A stretch of DNA of 64,000 nt, from contig NZ_CP125619.1 of NCBI RefSeq assembly GCF_030053115.1, forward strand, positions 1 to 64,000, written 5' to 3'. The notes under the pieces were generated by a model, which made no database searches, was not told where the DNA came from, and saw only the letters and a program-made list of their open reading frames with translations. A program made the translations under genes and the position numbers. Of the stretch, positions 42,040 to 50,740 are shown piece by piece; the stretch's first letter is position 1, and each line of letters starts with the position of its first letter. The stretch comes from Pseudomonas svalbardensis. Its GTDB lineage: Bacteria; Pseudomonadota; Gammaproteobacteria; Pseudomonadales; Pseudomonadaceae.

Positions 42040-42839
42040 GTCGACTACCCCGAGCGCCCTCCGAGGCGGTGATCGAAGTCCGCGGGCTGTGCAATCGCTT
42101 CGGCAGTCAGAGCGTGCATGAGAACCTCGACCTGGATTTGTACAAGGGCGAAATCCTGGCTGTGGTCGGCGGTTCCGGCAGCGGTAAATCGGTGCTGTTG
42201 CGCAGCATCGTCGGCTTGCGCCAGCCCAGCGAAGGGGTGGTGAAGGTCTTCGGTAAAAACCTGCCGACGCTGTCCGAACACGAACGCTCGCTGGTCGAAC
42301 GGCGCTTCGGCGTGCTGTTCCAGAAAGGCGCCCTGTTCTCTTCGCTGACCGTGACCGAGAACGTCGCCCTGCCCCTGATCGAGCATGCCGGTTTGAGCCG
42401 AGAGGACGCCGAACACCTGGCGGCAGTGAAAATGGCCTTGGCCGGGCTGCCGCTGTCGGCGGCCGACAAGTACCCCGCTTCGCTGTCCGGCGGGATGATC
42501 AAGCGTGCGGCACTGGCCCGCGCGCTGGCGCTGGACCCGGACATCCTGTTTCTCGACGAACCCACCGCCGGCCTCGATCCGATTGGCGCGGCCGCGTTCG
42601 ATCAATTAATCCTGACCCTGCGCGATGCGTTGGGCCTGAGTGTGTTTCTGGTCACCCACGACCTCGACACGCTCTACACCATCACCGACCGGGTGGCGGT
42701 GCTGGCGCAAAAGAAAGTGCTGGTGGCGGATGCCATCGACAAGGTCTCGGAAACCGACGACCCGTGGATTCACGAATACTTCCATGGCCCTCGCGGCCGC
42801 GCGGCGCTGACCGCTGCTCAACAGCTTAAGGAGGTCTGA
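42036..42839 (+). CDS. Mla-type ABC transporter ATP-binding protein
   Basis: 267-aa ATPase of the MlaF type. Walker A GGSGSGKS near residue 48, signature LSGGMIKR near 150 and Walker B ILFLDEPTAGLDP near 170 are intact. It starts at GTG 42036, overlapping the permease stop by 4 bases, with GGAG 8 bases upstream; a longer in-frame start would lie inside the permease gene. It powers the neighbouring permease together with the MCE protein. Confidence 0.94.
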   Translation: MSRLPRAPSEAVIEVRGLCNRFGSQSVHENLDLDLYKGEILAVVGGSGSGKSVLLRSIVGLRQPSEGVVKVFGKNLPTLSEHERSLVERRFGVLFQKGALFSSLTVTENVALPLIEHAGLSREDAEHLAAVKMALAGLPLSAADKYPASLSGGMIKRAALARALALDPDILFLDEPTAGLDPIGAAAFDQLILTLRDALGLSVFLVTHDLDTLYTITDRVAVLAQKKVLVADAIDKVSETDDPWIHEYFHGPRGRAALTAAQQLKEV

Positions 42840-42840
42840 C

Positions 42841-43779
42841 ATGGAAACCCGAGCCCATCATGTATTGATCGGCCTGTTCACCGTGATTGTGGTGGCGGGC
42901 GCCCTGCTCTTCGGCTTGTGGCTGGCCAAGTCCAGCGTCGACACCGAGTTCAAGGATTACGAAATCGTCTTCAACGAGGCGGTCAGTGGCCTGTCCAAGG
43001 GCAGCGCCGTGCAGTACAGCGGGATCAAGGTCGGCGACGTGGTGACCCTGCGTCTGGACCCGAAAGACCCGCGCCGGGTGCTGGCGCGGATTCGTCTGGG
43101 CGGTGATACGCCGATCAAGGAAGACACCCGGGCCATATTGGCGCTGACCGGAATCACCGGCACCTCGATCATTCAGCTCAGCGGTGGTACACCGCAAAGT
43201 CCGACGCTCAAGGGCAAGGACGGTAATCTGCCGGTGATTATTGCTTCGCCCTCGCCCATCGCTCGTTTGCTGAATGACAGCGGCGATCTGGTGGCCGGTG
43301 TGAACATGCTGATGCACAACGCCAATCAGATGTTTTCTTCGCAGAACGTCGAGCGCATCAGCAAGACCCTTGAGCATCTGGAACAAACCACCGGCACCAT
43401 CGCCGACCAGCGCGGCGATATTCGCCAGGCGATGCAGCAACTGGCGTCGGTCGGCAAACAGGCCGGCGCCATGCTGGAACAGACGTCGGCGCTGATACGC
43501 AACGCCAATGGCATGCTCAACGATCAAGGCAAGCAGATGTTCGGCAGTGCCGAGCAGGCGATGAAGTCGCTGGAACAGAGCAGCGCGACCATCAATACGT
43601 TGCTCACGACCAATCAGGATTCGCTTAACAGCGGCATGCAAGGCCTCAATGGCCTGGCCCCGGCGGTGCGTGAACTGCGCGACACCCTGACCTCGTTGCG
43701 GGCTATTTCCCAGCGTCTGGAAGCCAACCCCACCGGTTATTTGCTGGGCAATGACAAGAACAAGGAGTTCACGCCATGA
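42841..43779 (+). CDS. MlaD-family MCE lipid-binding protein
   Basis: 312-aa inner-membrane-anchored periplasmic protein. It has one N-terminal membrane helix (HHVLIGLFTVIVVAGALLFGLWLA), one MCE domain (about residues 38-120, with VSGLSKGSAVQYSGIKVGDV) and a long coiled-coil C-terminal region rich in Gln and Ser (residues 150-300) that could form a tunnel or needle. It starts 1 base after the ATPase stop, with AAGGAGG upstream. Confidence 0.93.
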   Translation: METRAHHVLIGLFTVIVVAGALLFGLWLAKSSVDTEFKDYEIVFNEAVSGLSKGSAVQYSGIKVGDVVTLRLDPKDPRRVLARIRLGGDTPIKEDTRAILALTGITGTSIIQLSGGTPQSPTLKGKDGNLPVIIASPSPIARLLNDSGDLVAGVNMLMHNANQMFSSQNVERISKTLEHLEQTTGTIADQRGDIRQAMQQLASVGKQAGAMLEQTSALIRNANGMLNDQGKQMFGSAEQAMKSLEQSSATINTLLTTNQDSLNSGMQGLNGLAPAVRELRDTLTSLRAISQRLEANPTGYLLGNDKNKEFTP

Positions 43780-44402
43780 AGCGGCCTCACCTCGCCCTCC
43801 TCGCCAGCTTCATTGTGCTCAGCGCCTGCTCGATCCTGCCCAAGTCCGAGCCGTCCGATGTCTATCGGTTGCCTTCGGCCCAGAGCAGCGCATCGGCCAG
43901 TCACGGGACGCCGCAGCGCTGGTCGCTGCGTCTGACCAAGCCGCAGGCCAGCGAGGCCTTGAACAGCCCCAGGATCGCCGTGATCCCTCAGGGTGATCTG
44001 ATCAGCAGCTACAACGCTTCGCGTTGGAGCGACCCGGCACCGGTGTTGCTGCGCAATCGTCTGTTGGATGGTTTCCAGCGTGATGGTCGGGTGCCGCTGC
44101 TCAGTACAGATGACAGCAATTTCCAGGCGGATTTGGAGTTAGGCGGTAGCCTTCAGGCGTTCCAGACCGAGTACCAAGGCGCGAGTGCGAGCGTCGTCGT
44201 GCGTCTGGATGCATTGCTGGTGCGCGGTTATGACCAGCGAATCCTCGCCAGCCGCCGCTTCGAAGTGCGCCAGCCGTTGAGCGATGTGAAGGTGCCGGCG
44301 GTGGTGGCCGGGTTTGGTCAGGCCAGTGATCAGTTGACGGCGCAGGTGGTGGCTTGGGCTGTTGAGCAAGGTCAGAAGGTTGCACCGCCGCTGAGGCCTT
44401 GA
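43776..44402 (+). CDS. ABC-type transport auxiliary lipoprotein (PqiC-like)
   Basis: 208-aa outer-membrane lipoprotein: lipobox LSAC with Cys18, then a domain like the PqiC/DUF330 auxiliary family (ILPKSEPSDVYRLPSAQ ... RRFEVRQPLSDVKVPAVVAGFGQASDQLTAQVV). It overlaps the MCE gene by 4 bases, so the run permease-ATPase-MCE-lipoprotein is one operon and probably spans the envelope for lipid transport. Confidence 0.92.
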   Translation: MKRPHLALLASFIVLSACSILPKSEPSDVYRLPSAQSSASASHGTPQRWSLRLTKPQASEALNSPRIAVIPQGDLISSYNASRWSDPAPVLLRNRLLDGFQRDGRVPLLSTDDSNFQADLELGGSLQAFQTEYQGASASVVVRLDALLVRGYDQRILASRRFEVRQPLSDVKVPAVVAGFGQASDQLTAQVVAWAVEQGQKVAPPLRP

Positions 44403-44419
44403 AGACCTACACATATCAA

Positions 44420-44509
44420 TGTGGGAGCGAGCCTGCTCGCGATGGCGGTTTAACAGCCAACAGAGTTGTTGAATGTGCCGACCTCATCGCGAGCAGGCTC
44501 GCTCCCACA
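44420..44509. repeat. REP doublet after the Mla-type operon
   Basis: Inverted REP copies at 44420-44443 and 44486-44509 with a 42-base spacer. It separates the convergent 3' ends of the Mla-type operon and the SpmA/SpmB-like gene. Spacer length equals that of two other doublets here. Confidence 0.93.
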
Positions 44510-44520
44510 GGGTTTTTGGT

Positions 44521-45750
44521 TTATCCGAAGAACCAGTAACAAACGCCGATCGCGCCGAGAACGCCGGCAAGCTCCGCCAGCAACGCACACCCCACCGCAT
44601 GCCGCGCCCGCTGGATTCCCACCGCGCCGAAGTACACCGCCAATACATAGAAGGTCGTTTCGGTACTGCCCTGAATCGTCGCCGCCACCAGCGCCGGGAA
44701 GCTGTCCACGCCTGATGTTTTCATGGTTTCGATCAGCATCGCCCGGGCGGCACTGCCGGAGAACGGCTTGACCATGGCGGTCGGCAGCGCATCGACGAAG
44801 CGCGTGTCCCAACCGGCCCATTCCACCAGATGCCGAATCCCGTCCAGACCGAAGTCCAGCGCTCCGGATGCCCGCAGCACGCCGACGGCACACAGCATCG
44901 CCACCAGATACGGCAGCAGGTTCTTGGCCACGTCGAAGCCTTCTTTGGCGCCTTCGACGAACGCTTCGTAAACCTTCACCTTACGCAACGCGCCAATCAC
45001 CAGAAACAACATGATCAGCCCGAACAGCGTCAGGTTGCCGAGGATCGATGACAGGCCGGCCAGAGCGGTCGCTGAGAGCGTCGCCAGCAGCGCCATGAAG
45101 CCACCGAGGGCCAGGGCGCCGGGAATCATGTACGCGAGCACCACCGGGTCCCACAGGCGCAGACGCTGCATGAACGCCACCGACAGCAGGCCGACCAATG
45201 TCGAGCAACTGGTGGCGAGCAGGATTGGCAGGAACACCAGGGTCGGATCGGGCGCACCTTGCTGGGCGCGGTACATGAAGATCGTCACCGGCAGCAGTGT
45301 CAGGGAAGAGGCGTTGAGCACCAGAAAGAGAATCTGCGCGTTGCTGGCGATGGTGTCGCTGGGGTTGAGCTCTTGCAGAGACTTCATGGCTTTAAGGCCG
45401 ATCGGCGTGGCGGCGTTGTCCAGGCCTAGGCCGTTGGCGGCGAAGTTCAGCGTGATCAGGCCGATGGCTGGGTGCCCGGCCGGCACTCCCGGCATCAGCC
45501 GCAGGAACAACGGGCCCAGCGCTCTGGCCAGCCACTCGACGATCCCGGCCTTCTCGGCAATCCGCAGAAAGCCCAGCCAGAGCGTCAGGGTGCCGAACAA
45601 CAGGACCATGACTTCGACCGACAACTTGGCCATGGCGAAAATGCTTTCCACCATCGCCGCGAATATCCCGGCGTTACCGCCGATCAGCCATTGCGCCAGT
45701 GCCGAAACGGCAGCCACGATGAAGAAGCCAAGCCACAGGCCATTAAGCAT
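44521..45750 (-). CDS. SpmA/SpmB-like nucleoside-recognition membrane protein
   Basis: 409-aa membrane protein with about 10 hydrophobic segments. The N-terminal half is SpmA-like (GLWLGFFIVAAVSALAQWL ... LITLNFAANGLGLDNAATPIGLKAMKSLQELN) and the C-terminal half SpmB-like (AMVKPFSGSAARAMLIETMKT ... AATIQGSTETTFYVLAVYFG). Bacillus has two separate spore-maturation proteins; this fused form is usual in proteobacteria and its function is not established. Confidence 0.9.
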   Translation of the reverse strand: MLNGLWLGFFIVAAVSALAQWLIGGNAGIFAAMVESIFAMAKLSVEVMVLLFGTLTLWLGFLRIAEKAGIVEWLARALGPLFLRLMPGVPAGHPAIGLITLNFAANGLGLDNAATPIGLKAMKSLQELNPSDTIASNAQILFLVLNASSLTLLPVTIFMYRAQQGAPDPTLVFLPILLATSCSTLVGLLSVAFMQRLRLWDPVVLAYMIPGALALGGFMALLATLSATALAGLSSILGNLTLFGLIMLFLVIGALRKVKVYEAFVEGAKEGFDVAKNLLPYLVAMLCAVGVLRASGALDFGLDGIRHLVEWAGWDTRFVDALPTAMVKPFSGSAARAMLIETMKTSGVDSFPALVAATIQGSTETTFYVLAVYFGAVGIQRARHAVGCALLAELAGVLGAIGVCYWFFG

Positions 45751-45804
45751 CAGTCAAATCCCCCGAAGAATGCGGCGAATGATAGCGGGGTAGCCAGAAA
45801 CGAC

Positions 45805-45832
45805 AAACCCCGGATTTCTCCGGGGTCTGTTT
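45805..45832 (-). terminator. Terminator after gltP
   Basis: ACCCCGGA / TCCGGGGT stem (45807-45826) with a TTTC loop. On the - strand it runs into TTTGTCGTTTCT, so it fits as the terminator of gltP, which lies upstream on that strand. Confidence 0.75.
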
Positions 45833-45885
45833 GGCACTGCATTGGGCCTTGTTGAACCCAATGCTATGGACTGGCCTCAATCCAC

Positions 45886-45909
45886 TGTGGGAGCAAGCTT
45901 GCTCCCACA
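45886..45909. repeat. 24-bp perfect palindrome (REP-like)
   Basis: TGTGGGAGCAAGC and its exact complement form one 24-bp perfect palindrome, 11 bases after the gltP stop. It resembles the outer part of the REP unit but with an AAGCTT centre, so it is a different class of the dispersed palindrome and a likely mRNA-end structure. Confidence 0.85.
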
Positions 45910-45920
45910 TGGGTTTTGCA

Positions 45921-47252
45921 TTAGTTGCTGGAAATCTCGCCAGCTGGCAATTTTTCCTTGCTGCGCCAGTGCGGCAGGGAGTTCCAGTAGCGCTGGCCCT
46001 TGGCGTCGTCGTACATGCCTTCCCAGCGGGAGATGACCAGCACGGCCAAGGCATTGCCGATCACGTTCAGTGCGGTACGGGCCATGTCCATGATGCGGTC
46101 GACACCGGCGATGAACGCCAGGCCTTCGAGCGGAATACCCACGCTGCCCAGGGTGGCCAACAGCACCACGAAGGACACGCCCGGTACGCCAGCGATGCCT
46201 TTGGAGGTGACCATCAGGGTCAGCACCAGCAGCAATTGCTGGCTGATCGACAGATCAATGCCGTAGAGCTGGGCAATGAAAATTGCCGCGATGCTCTGGT
46301 ACAGGGTCGAACCGTCGAGGTTGAACGAGTAGCCGGTCGGTACCACGAAGCTGCAAATGGCTTTCGGCGCGCCGTAGGCTTCCATTTTCTCGATCACGCG
46401 CGGCAGCACGGTTTCGGAACTGGCGGTGGAGTAGGCCAGCACCAGCTCATCCTTGAAGATGCGCATCAGCTTGATCACCGAGAAGCCGAACAGGCGAGCG
46501 ATCAGGCCCAGCACCACGAAGGCAAAGAAGGCGATGGCGACGTAAACCAGGATCACCAGTTTGGCCAGCGGTATCAGCGAGGCGAAGCCGAAGTTGGCCA
46601 CGGTCACCGCGATCAGTGCGAAAACGCCGATCGGGGCGTAGTTCATGATCATGTGAGTGACTTTGAACATGCTTTCCGACACGCCCTGGAACATCTTCAC
46701 CAGCGGCTCGCGCAGGTCCGATTGCAGGCTCGACAGACCGAGGCCGAACAATACGGAGAAGAAGATGATCGGCAGCATCTCGCCGCGGGCCATGGCCGCG
46801 AAGATGTTCGACGGGATCAGGTTGAGGATGGTTTCGATGAACGCATGTTCATGCTGAACCTCGGCGGCAGTGGCCTGGTACTTGGAAATATCCACAGTAC
46901 CCAGGGTGCTCATGTCGATGCCGGTGCCCGGATGGAACACGTTGGCCAGTATCAGACCGACCACGATGGCAATGGTGGTGACGATCTCGAAGTAAATGAT
47001 GGTCTTCAGACCGATACGCCCGAGCTTCTTCGCGTCGCCGACGCCTGCAATACCGACGATCAAGGACGAGATCACGATCGGGATCACAATCATCTTGATC
47101 AGACGGATAAAGATATCGCCTGCTGGTTGCAGGACGTTGCTGATCCACCAGGCTTTTTCGGCACTGAAATGGTTGAGCAGCGCACCGATTGCAATCCCCA
47201 ATACCAGACCGATGAGGATCTGCCAGGCGAGGCTAAGCTTTGCCTTCTTCAT
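45921..47252 (-). CDS. gltP: Dicarboxylate/amino acid:cation symporter (GltP type)
   Basis: 443-aa DAACS-family importer of glutamate, aspartate or C4-dicarboxylates. Hallmarks include the hairpin motif AYSTASSETVLPRVIEKM near residue 285 and FVVPTGYSFNLDGSTLY near 315, with about 8 membrane helices. I chose the ATG at 47252 (MKKAKLSLAWQILIGLVLG), preceded by AAGGG; the upstream extension is not conserved. Substrate (glutamate versus dicarboxylate) is not certain. The matching P. aeruginosa gene lies beside a lysozyme inhibitor, as here. Confidence 0.93.
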   Translation of the reverse strand: MKKAKLSLAWQILIGLVLGIAIGALLNHFSAEKAWWISNVLQPAGDIFIRLIKMIVIPIVISSLIVGIAGVGDAKKLGRIGLKTIIYFEIVTTIAIVVGLILANVFHPGTGIDMSTLGTVDISKYQATAAEVQHEHAFIETILNLIPSNIFAAMARGEMLPIIFFSVLFGLGLSSLQSDLREPLVKMFQGVSESMFKVTHMIMNYAPIGVFALIAVTVANFGFASLIPLAKLVILVYVAIAFFAFVVLGLIARLFGFSVIKLMRIFKDELVLAYSTASSETVLPRVIEKMEAYGAPKAICSFVVPTGYSFNLDGSTLYQSIAAIFIAQLYGIDLSISQQLLLVLTLMVTSKGIAGVPGVSFVVLLATLGSVGIPLEGLAFIAGVDRIMDMARTALNVIGNALAVLVISRWEGMYDDAKGQRYWNSLPHWRSKEKLPAGEISSN

Positions 47253-47602
47253 ATCTTTACCCTTACTTGCGTTTGACTCAGACAGATGCAAGAACTGGAA
47301 CGCTTGTGGCGAAAAAGTCTTGTGCATCCACCCCCGTATAAGGTGCCCCGGAGCGCTTGTTATCGGCTTTCTGGCAGGCGAAAAAAGGCGCAACTATTCA
47401 GATGCAAGGAAGCGACGTCTAATGCCGTAAACGCCTACCCTATGCCGAATCGGCATGAGCTTTTTTAATTGAAACTCGCGTCCCAACCGGTTCGAATACG
47501 ACATTTCGGCAGGCATAAGTGCCGTGAACCGGCCATCGCAGAGGAGGTTGGTTGTTTTTTGAACAAGGGGGTGTGGGCTAAAACTTGGGAAAAAGCCTAC
47601 GT
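47253..47602. other. Upstream region of gltP
   Basis: 350 bases without a gene. ATGCC-GAATC-GGCAT (47442-47456) is a short palindrome followed by T6 on the + strand, so it could be an operator or the end of a small + strand RNA. CCGGTTC / GAACCGG with inner CGGCA / TGCCG lies further on (about 47493-47540). TTGCATCTG occurs twice on the - strand before the gltP start. No promoter could be fixed. Confidence 0.35.
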
Positions 47603-47938
47603 TTAAGCGCGAGAATTCTCGGTCTTTGAGTCGCAGTTTCTCGATATACGGTCACTAAAGAAACACCGCGAAATGGTTTTGCGAGGGATTAACGGAGCAG
47701 GCGAGCAGAACGCTCTAGGACAACACTTTGCGCTGAGGGAGCTCTTCGCAAGTCCGTCGATCCATGAGTGACCGGCGAACTTGCGTCGCAGCTTCTGCCT
47801 GACCCGGCCCTTGCGCAGGCACTCCCTGTACCCGTAGGTCACTCCGCCCCTGAAACAGGCAGAACGTCCCGGCCCCTTGATCATGCGTCTACCGTCCTCG
47901 GGTAGCGCAGTGGTAAGAAGCCATGCTGCTTCTTTCAT
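47603..47938 (-). CDS. Unrecognised basic, Cys-containing ORF
   Basis: 111-codon ORF (MKEAAWLLTTALPEDGRR...), strongly basic with 7 Cys. I recognise no domain. Codon use lacks the strong third-position GC bias of the neighbours (many TTA, AGA, TCA), no good Shine-Dalgarno sequence is evident, and 695 bases here contain nothing else. It could be a remnant, foreign DNA or a chance ORF. Confidence 0.25.
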   Translation of the reverse strand: MKEAAWLLTTALPEDGRRMIKGPGRSACFRGGVTYGYRECLRKGRVRQKLRRKFAGHSWIDGLAKSSLSAKCCPRAFCSPAPLIPRKTISRCFFSDRISRNCDSKTENSRA

Positions 47939-47947
47939 GTTACGAAT

Positions 47948-48412
47948 TCAGTACCAGTGTGGATCTTTCTTCAGCTGTTCCATCAACAAGTCCTGCATGC
48001 CCTGGTCTGGCTTTCCCAGAAAGCGGTAGTCGGCATGTCGCGTGGGCGACTTGTCGGCCGGCAGCCCCGCAGGCACTTCGACCAGCATGGCGTAGGCATC
48101 CTTCTTGTCGAAGCTGACGGCAACGATCAAGCGCTTATTGAGGCATGTCGCCTGCGATTCGCAGAGCGGCCCAACCAGATACTTTTCGCCATCTTCTTCA
48201 ACGGCATTCATTTGCTCGGCGTCGCCGGACAGGTTCATGACCCATTCCGGCAGGCGTTCTTCCTTCTTCACCACGCCTTGCCAGGTTTCACGGTACTGCG
48301 GGTCTGCATTGAGCAACTCATTGACCCGCGCCTGGCCGTCATTGGCCGCTGTTGCCATGGCACTGCCGCCCAGAAGCAGGGCGGCTGCCAGTGTCTTTAA
48401 CAAAACGCTCAT
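47948..48412 (-). CDS. Ivy-family C-type lysozyme inhibitor
   Basis: 154-aa periplasmic protein with a signal peptide (residues 1-23, to ATA-A). The two Cys of the inhibitory loop are visible in CESQATC, in place of the canonical CKPHDC. Ivy proteins block vertebrate lysozyme and may restrain lytic transglycosylases. I chose ATG 48412: GAGGG lies 6 bases upstream, whereas an in-frame GTG at 48418 has its GAGG too close. It follows the DUF1328 gene by 2 bases, so the two are coupled. Confidence 0.85.
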   Translation of the reverse strand: MSVLLKTLAAALLLGGSAMATAANDGQARVNELLNADPQYRETWQGVVKKEERLPEWVMNLSGDAEQMNAVEEDGEKYLVGPLCESQATCLNKRLIVAVSFDKKDAYAMLVEVPAGLPADKSPTRHADYRFLGKPDQGMQDLLMEQLKKDPHWY

Positions 48413-48414
48413 AT

Positions 48415-48660
<246 letters not shown>

Positions 48661-48948
48661 TTAGAACACCCAACGTTCCTGGCGAGGCATCTCATCCGCA
48701 GGCTGAGCCTGGTCGACGTCCATCATTCGCATTGGGGGGCCGTCAGCCTGGTTACTGCTGGCCGCGCTGAAATGGGTTTGTGTCGGGTGCTGAATCAACA
48801 AACGTGGCGCTTCTTGATGCTGGTTTTGCTCCCAACGCTGAAACTGCTGGCCGGCGATCAAGGTGATTAATAGCGCCAGAACAGCAAATAGACCTTGCTG
48901 GATATGCAGTGGCGAGATACGCAACTGGGCGGCACGTTGGCGACTCAT
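48661..48948 (-). CDS. Small single-pass membrane protein
   Basis: 95-aa protein with one membrane helix (about residues 16-34, GLFAVLALLITLIAGQQF) and a Gln/Pro-rich tail (SSNQADGPPMRMMDVDQAQ). I do not recognise a family, but P. aeruginosa has a hypothetical gene at this position between the lysozyme inhibitor and algB. GGAGG lies 8 bases before the ATG. It is divergent from algB. Confidence 0.75.
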   Translation of the reverse strand: MSRQRAAQLRISPLHIQQGLFAVLALLITLIAGQQFQRWEQNQHQEAPRLLIQHPTQTHFSAASSNQADGPPMRMMDVDQAQPADEMPRQERWVF

Positions 48949-49383
48949 CCTGAAGCTCCTCCCACTCTGTGGTGATCTTGTTAGGGGCGACTTCTTGAAT
49001 GCCCCGGTTAATCAGACCATTGCAGTCTGCATGCCAGCTTTTCATGATAATAAAAACCAATAAAATCAATTAGTTATGAATGATGTCGAATTCGGATCGG
49101 ACGCATCCTGCACGATGGTCCTGTTGAGGTCGTGCGTAATGCACGATAGATTCGTAGGAACTTTCAATATTTTTGAATTGCGAGGAGGGCGTGGATGTCA
49201 CAAGGGGACACCGGCAATCGCCTGCGAACCGGCTATCTGATAAAAAAACAACAAAATCAGGCGATTAGCCGTAGGGTGACGAGAGAGCTACGCTGCTGTG
49301 GCTGGAATCGACCAGAATCAACCATGCAACTTGCCCGATTTTTCCGGGACTAACCAAGATCATTCATTAAGGAGCGTAGGAAA
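48949..49383. other. Divergent promoter region of algB
   Basis: 435 bases without a gene, between the small membrane protein gene and algB. GCACGA at 49110-49115 and 49141-49146 face TCGTGC at 49130-49135, an operator-like arrangement. GAACTT at 49158-49163 resembles an AlgU -35 but no TCTGA follows at 16-17 bases. TTCAA/TTGAA flank an AT-rich run at 49163-49177. No promoter was fixed. Confidence 0.4.
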
Positions 49384-50730
49384 ATGGAGTCAGCCACTGA
49401 GCATCAAGGCCGCATTTTGCTGGTGGACGATGAGTCCGCCATCCTGCGTACTTTCCGTTATTGCCTCGAAGATGAAGGCTACAGCGTCGCTACCGCCAAC
49501 AGCGCCGCTCAGGCTGATGCACTGCTTCAGCGTCAAGTCTTCGACCTGTGCTTCCTCGACCTGCGCCTGGGTGAAGACAATGGCCTCGATGTGCTGGCCC
49601 AAATGCGCATTCAGGCGCCGTGGATGAGGGTGGTGATCGTCACCGCTCATTCGGCTGTGGACACCGCCGTGGATGCCATTCAGGCCGGCGCCGCCGACTA
49701 TCTGGTCAAGCCTTGCAGCCCCGATCAATTGCGCCTGGCCACCGCCAAGCAGCTGGAAGTGCGGCAACTGTCGGCACGTCTGGAAGCCCTTGAAGGGGAA
49801 GTGCGCAAACCCAAGGATGGCCTGGACTCTCACAGCCCGGCGATGAAAGTCGTGCTCGAAACCGCCCGACAGGTGGCCACCACCGATGCCAATATTTTGA
49901 TTCTCGGCGAGTCCGGTACCGGTAAAGGCGAACTGTCCCAAGCCATTCACGGCTGGAGCAAGCGCGCGAAGAAATCCTGCATCACGATCAACTGCCCGTC
50001 CCTGACCGCCGAACTCATGGAAAGCGAGCTCTTCGGCCACAGCCGTGGCGCGTTCACCGGGGCCAGCGAAAGTACTCTGGGTCGTGTCAATCAAGCCGAT
50101 GGTGGGACGCTGTTTCTTGACGAGATCGGCGATTTTCCGTTGGTTTTGCAGCCTAAACTGCTGCGTTTCATCCAGGATAAAGAATACGAACGGGTGGGCG
50201 ACCCGGTCACCCGCCGCGCCGATGTGCGCATCCTCGCGGCCACTAACCAGAACCTCGAAGACATGTTGCGCGACGGCCGTTTCCGTGAAGATTTGCTCTA
50301 CCGCCTGAATGTCATCACCTTGCACCTGCCGCCACTGCGGGAGCGCAGGGAAGATATTCTTAACCTGGCCGATCGCTTTCTGGCCCGTTTCGTCAAGGAA
50401 TACGCGCGTCCGGCTCGGGGCTTCAGCGACGAAGCCCGTGAAGCGCTGCTCGGCTACCGCTGGCCTGGGAACATTCGCGAACTGCGCAACGTTGTGGAGC
50501 GGGCAAGCATCATTTGTCCACAGGAGCGAGTCGAGATCAGTCATTTGGGCATGGCTGAAACCCCGGTCAACAACGCACCTCGCATCGGCGCTGCGTTGAG
50601 TCTGGATGAATTGGAAAAAGCCCACATCGGAGCGGTCCTCGCCACTGCAGATACGCTGGACCAGGCCGCCAAGACCCTGGGTATCGATGCCTCGACGTTG
50701 TACCGAAAACGCAAGCAGTACAACTTGTGA
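49384..50730 (+). CDS. algB: NtrC-family response regulator AlgB
   Basis: 448-aa transcription activator with a receiver domain (phosphoacceptor Asp59 in FLDLRLGEDNG), an AAA+ sigma-54-interaction domain (Walker A GESGTGKG at 175-182, GAFTGA loop, and FLDEIGDFPL) and a C-terminal helix-turn-helix (TLGIDASTLYRKRKQ). It matches AlgB of Pseudomonas, which controls alginate and c-di-GMP-linked genes. The kinase gene kinB starts 10 bases downstream, as expected. Confidence 0.97.
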   Translation: MESATEHQGRILLVDDESAILRTFRYCLEDEGYSVATANSAAQADALLQRQVFDLCFLDLRLGEDNGLDVLAQMRIQAPWMRVVIVTAHSAVDTAVDAIQAGAADYLVKPCSPDQLRLATAKQLEVRQLSARLEALEGEVRKPKDGLDSHSPAMKVVLETARQVATTDANILILGESGTGKGELSQAIHGWSKRAKKSCITINCPSLTAELMESELFGHSRGAFTGASESTLGRVNQADGGTLFLDEIGDFPLVLQPKLLRFIQDKEYERVGDPVTRRADVRILAATNQNLEDMLRDGRFREDLLYRLNVITLHLPPLRERREDILNLADRFLARFVKEYARPARGFSDEAREALLGYRWPGNIRELRNVVERASIICPQERVEISHLGMAETPVNNAPRIGAALSLDELEKAHIGAVLATADTLDQAAKTLGIDASTLYRKRKQYNL

Positions 50731-50740
50731 GCTGTCTCCG

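Noticed and set aside
47890..47925. tRNA gene, from the D-arm-like GGGTAGCGCAGTGGTAAGA
   Set aside because: No acceptor stem, anticodon arm or CCA-adjacent pairing could be drawn.
49158..49185. AlgU promoter for algB (GAACTT at 49158)
   Set aside because: No TCTGA-like -10 occurs 16-17 bases downstream.
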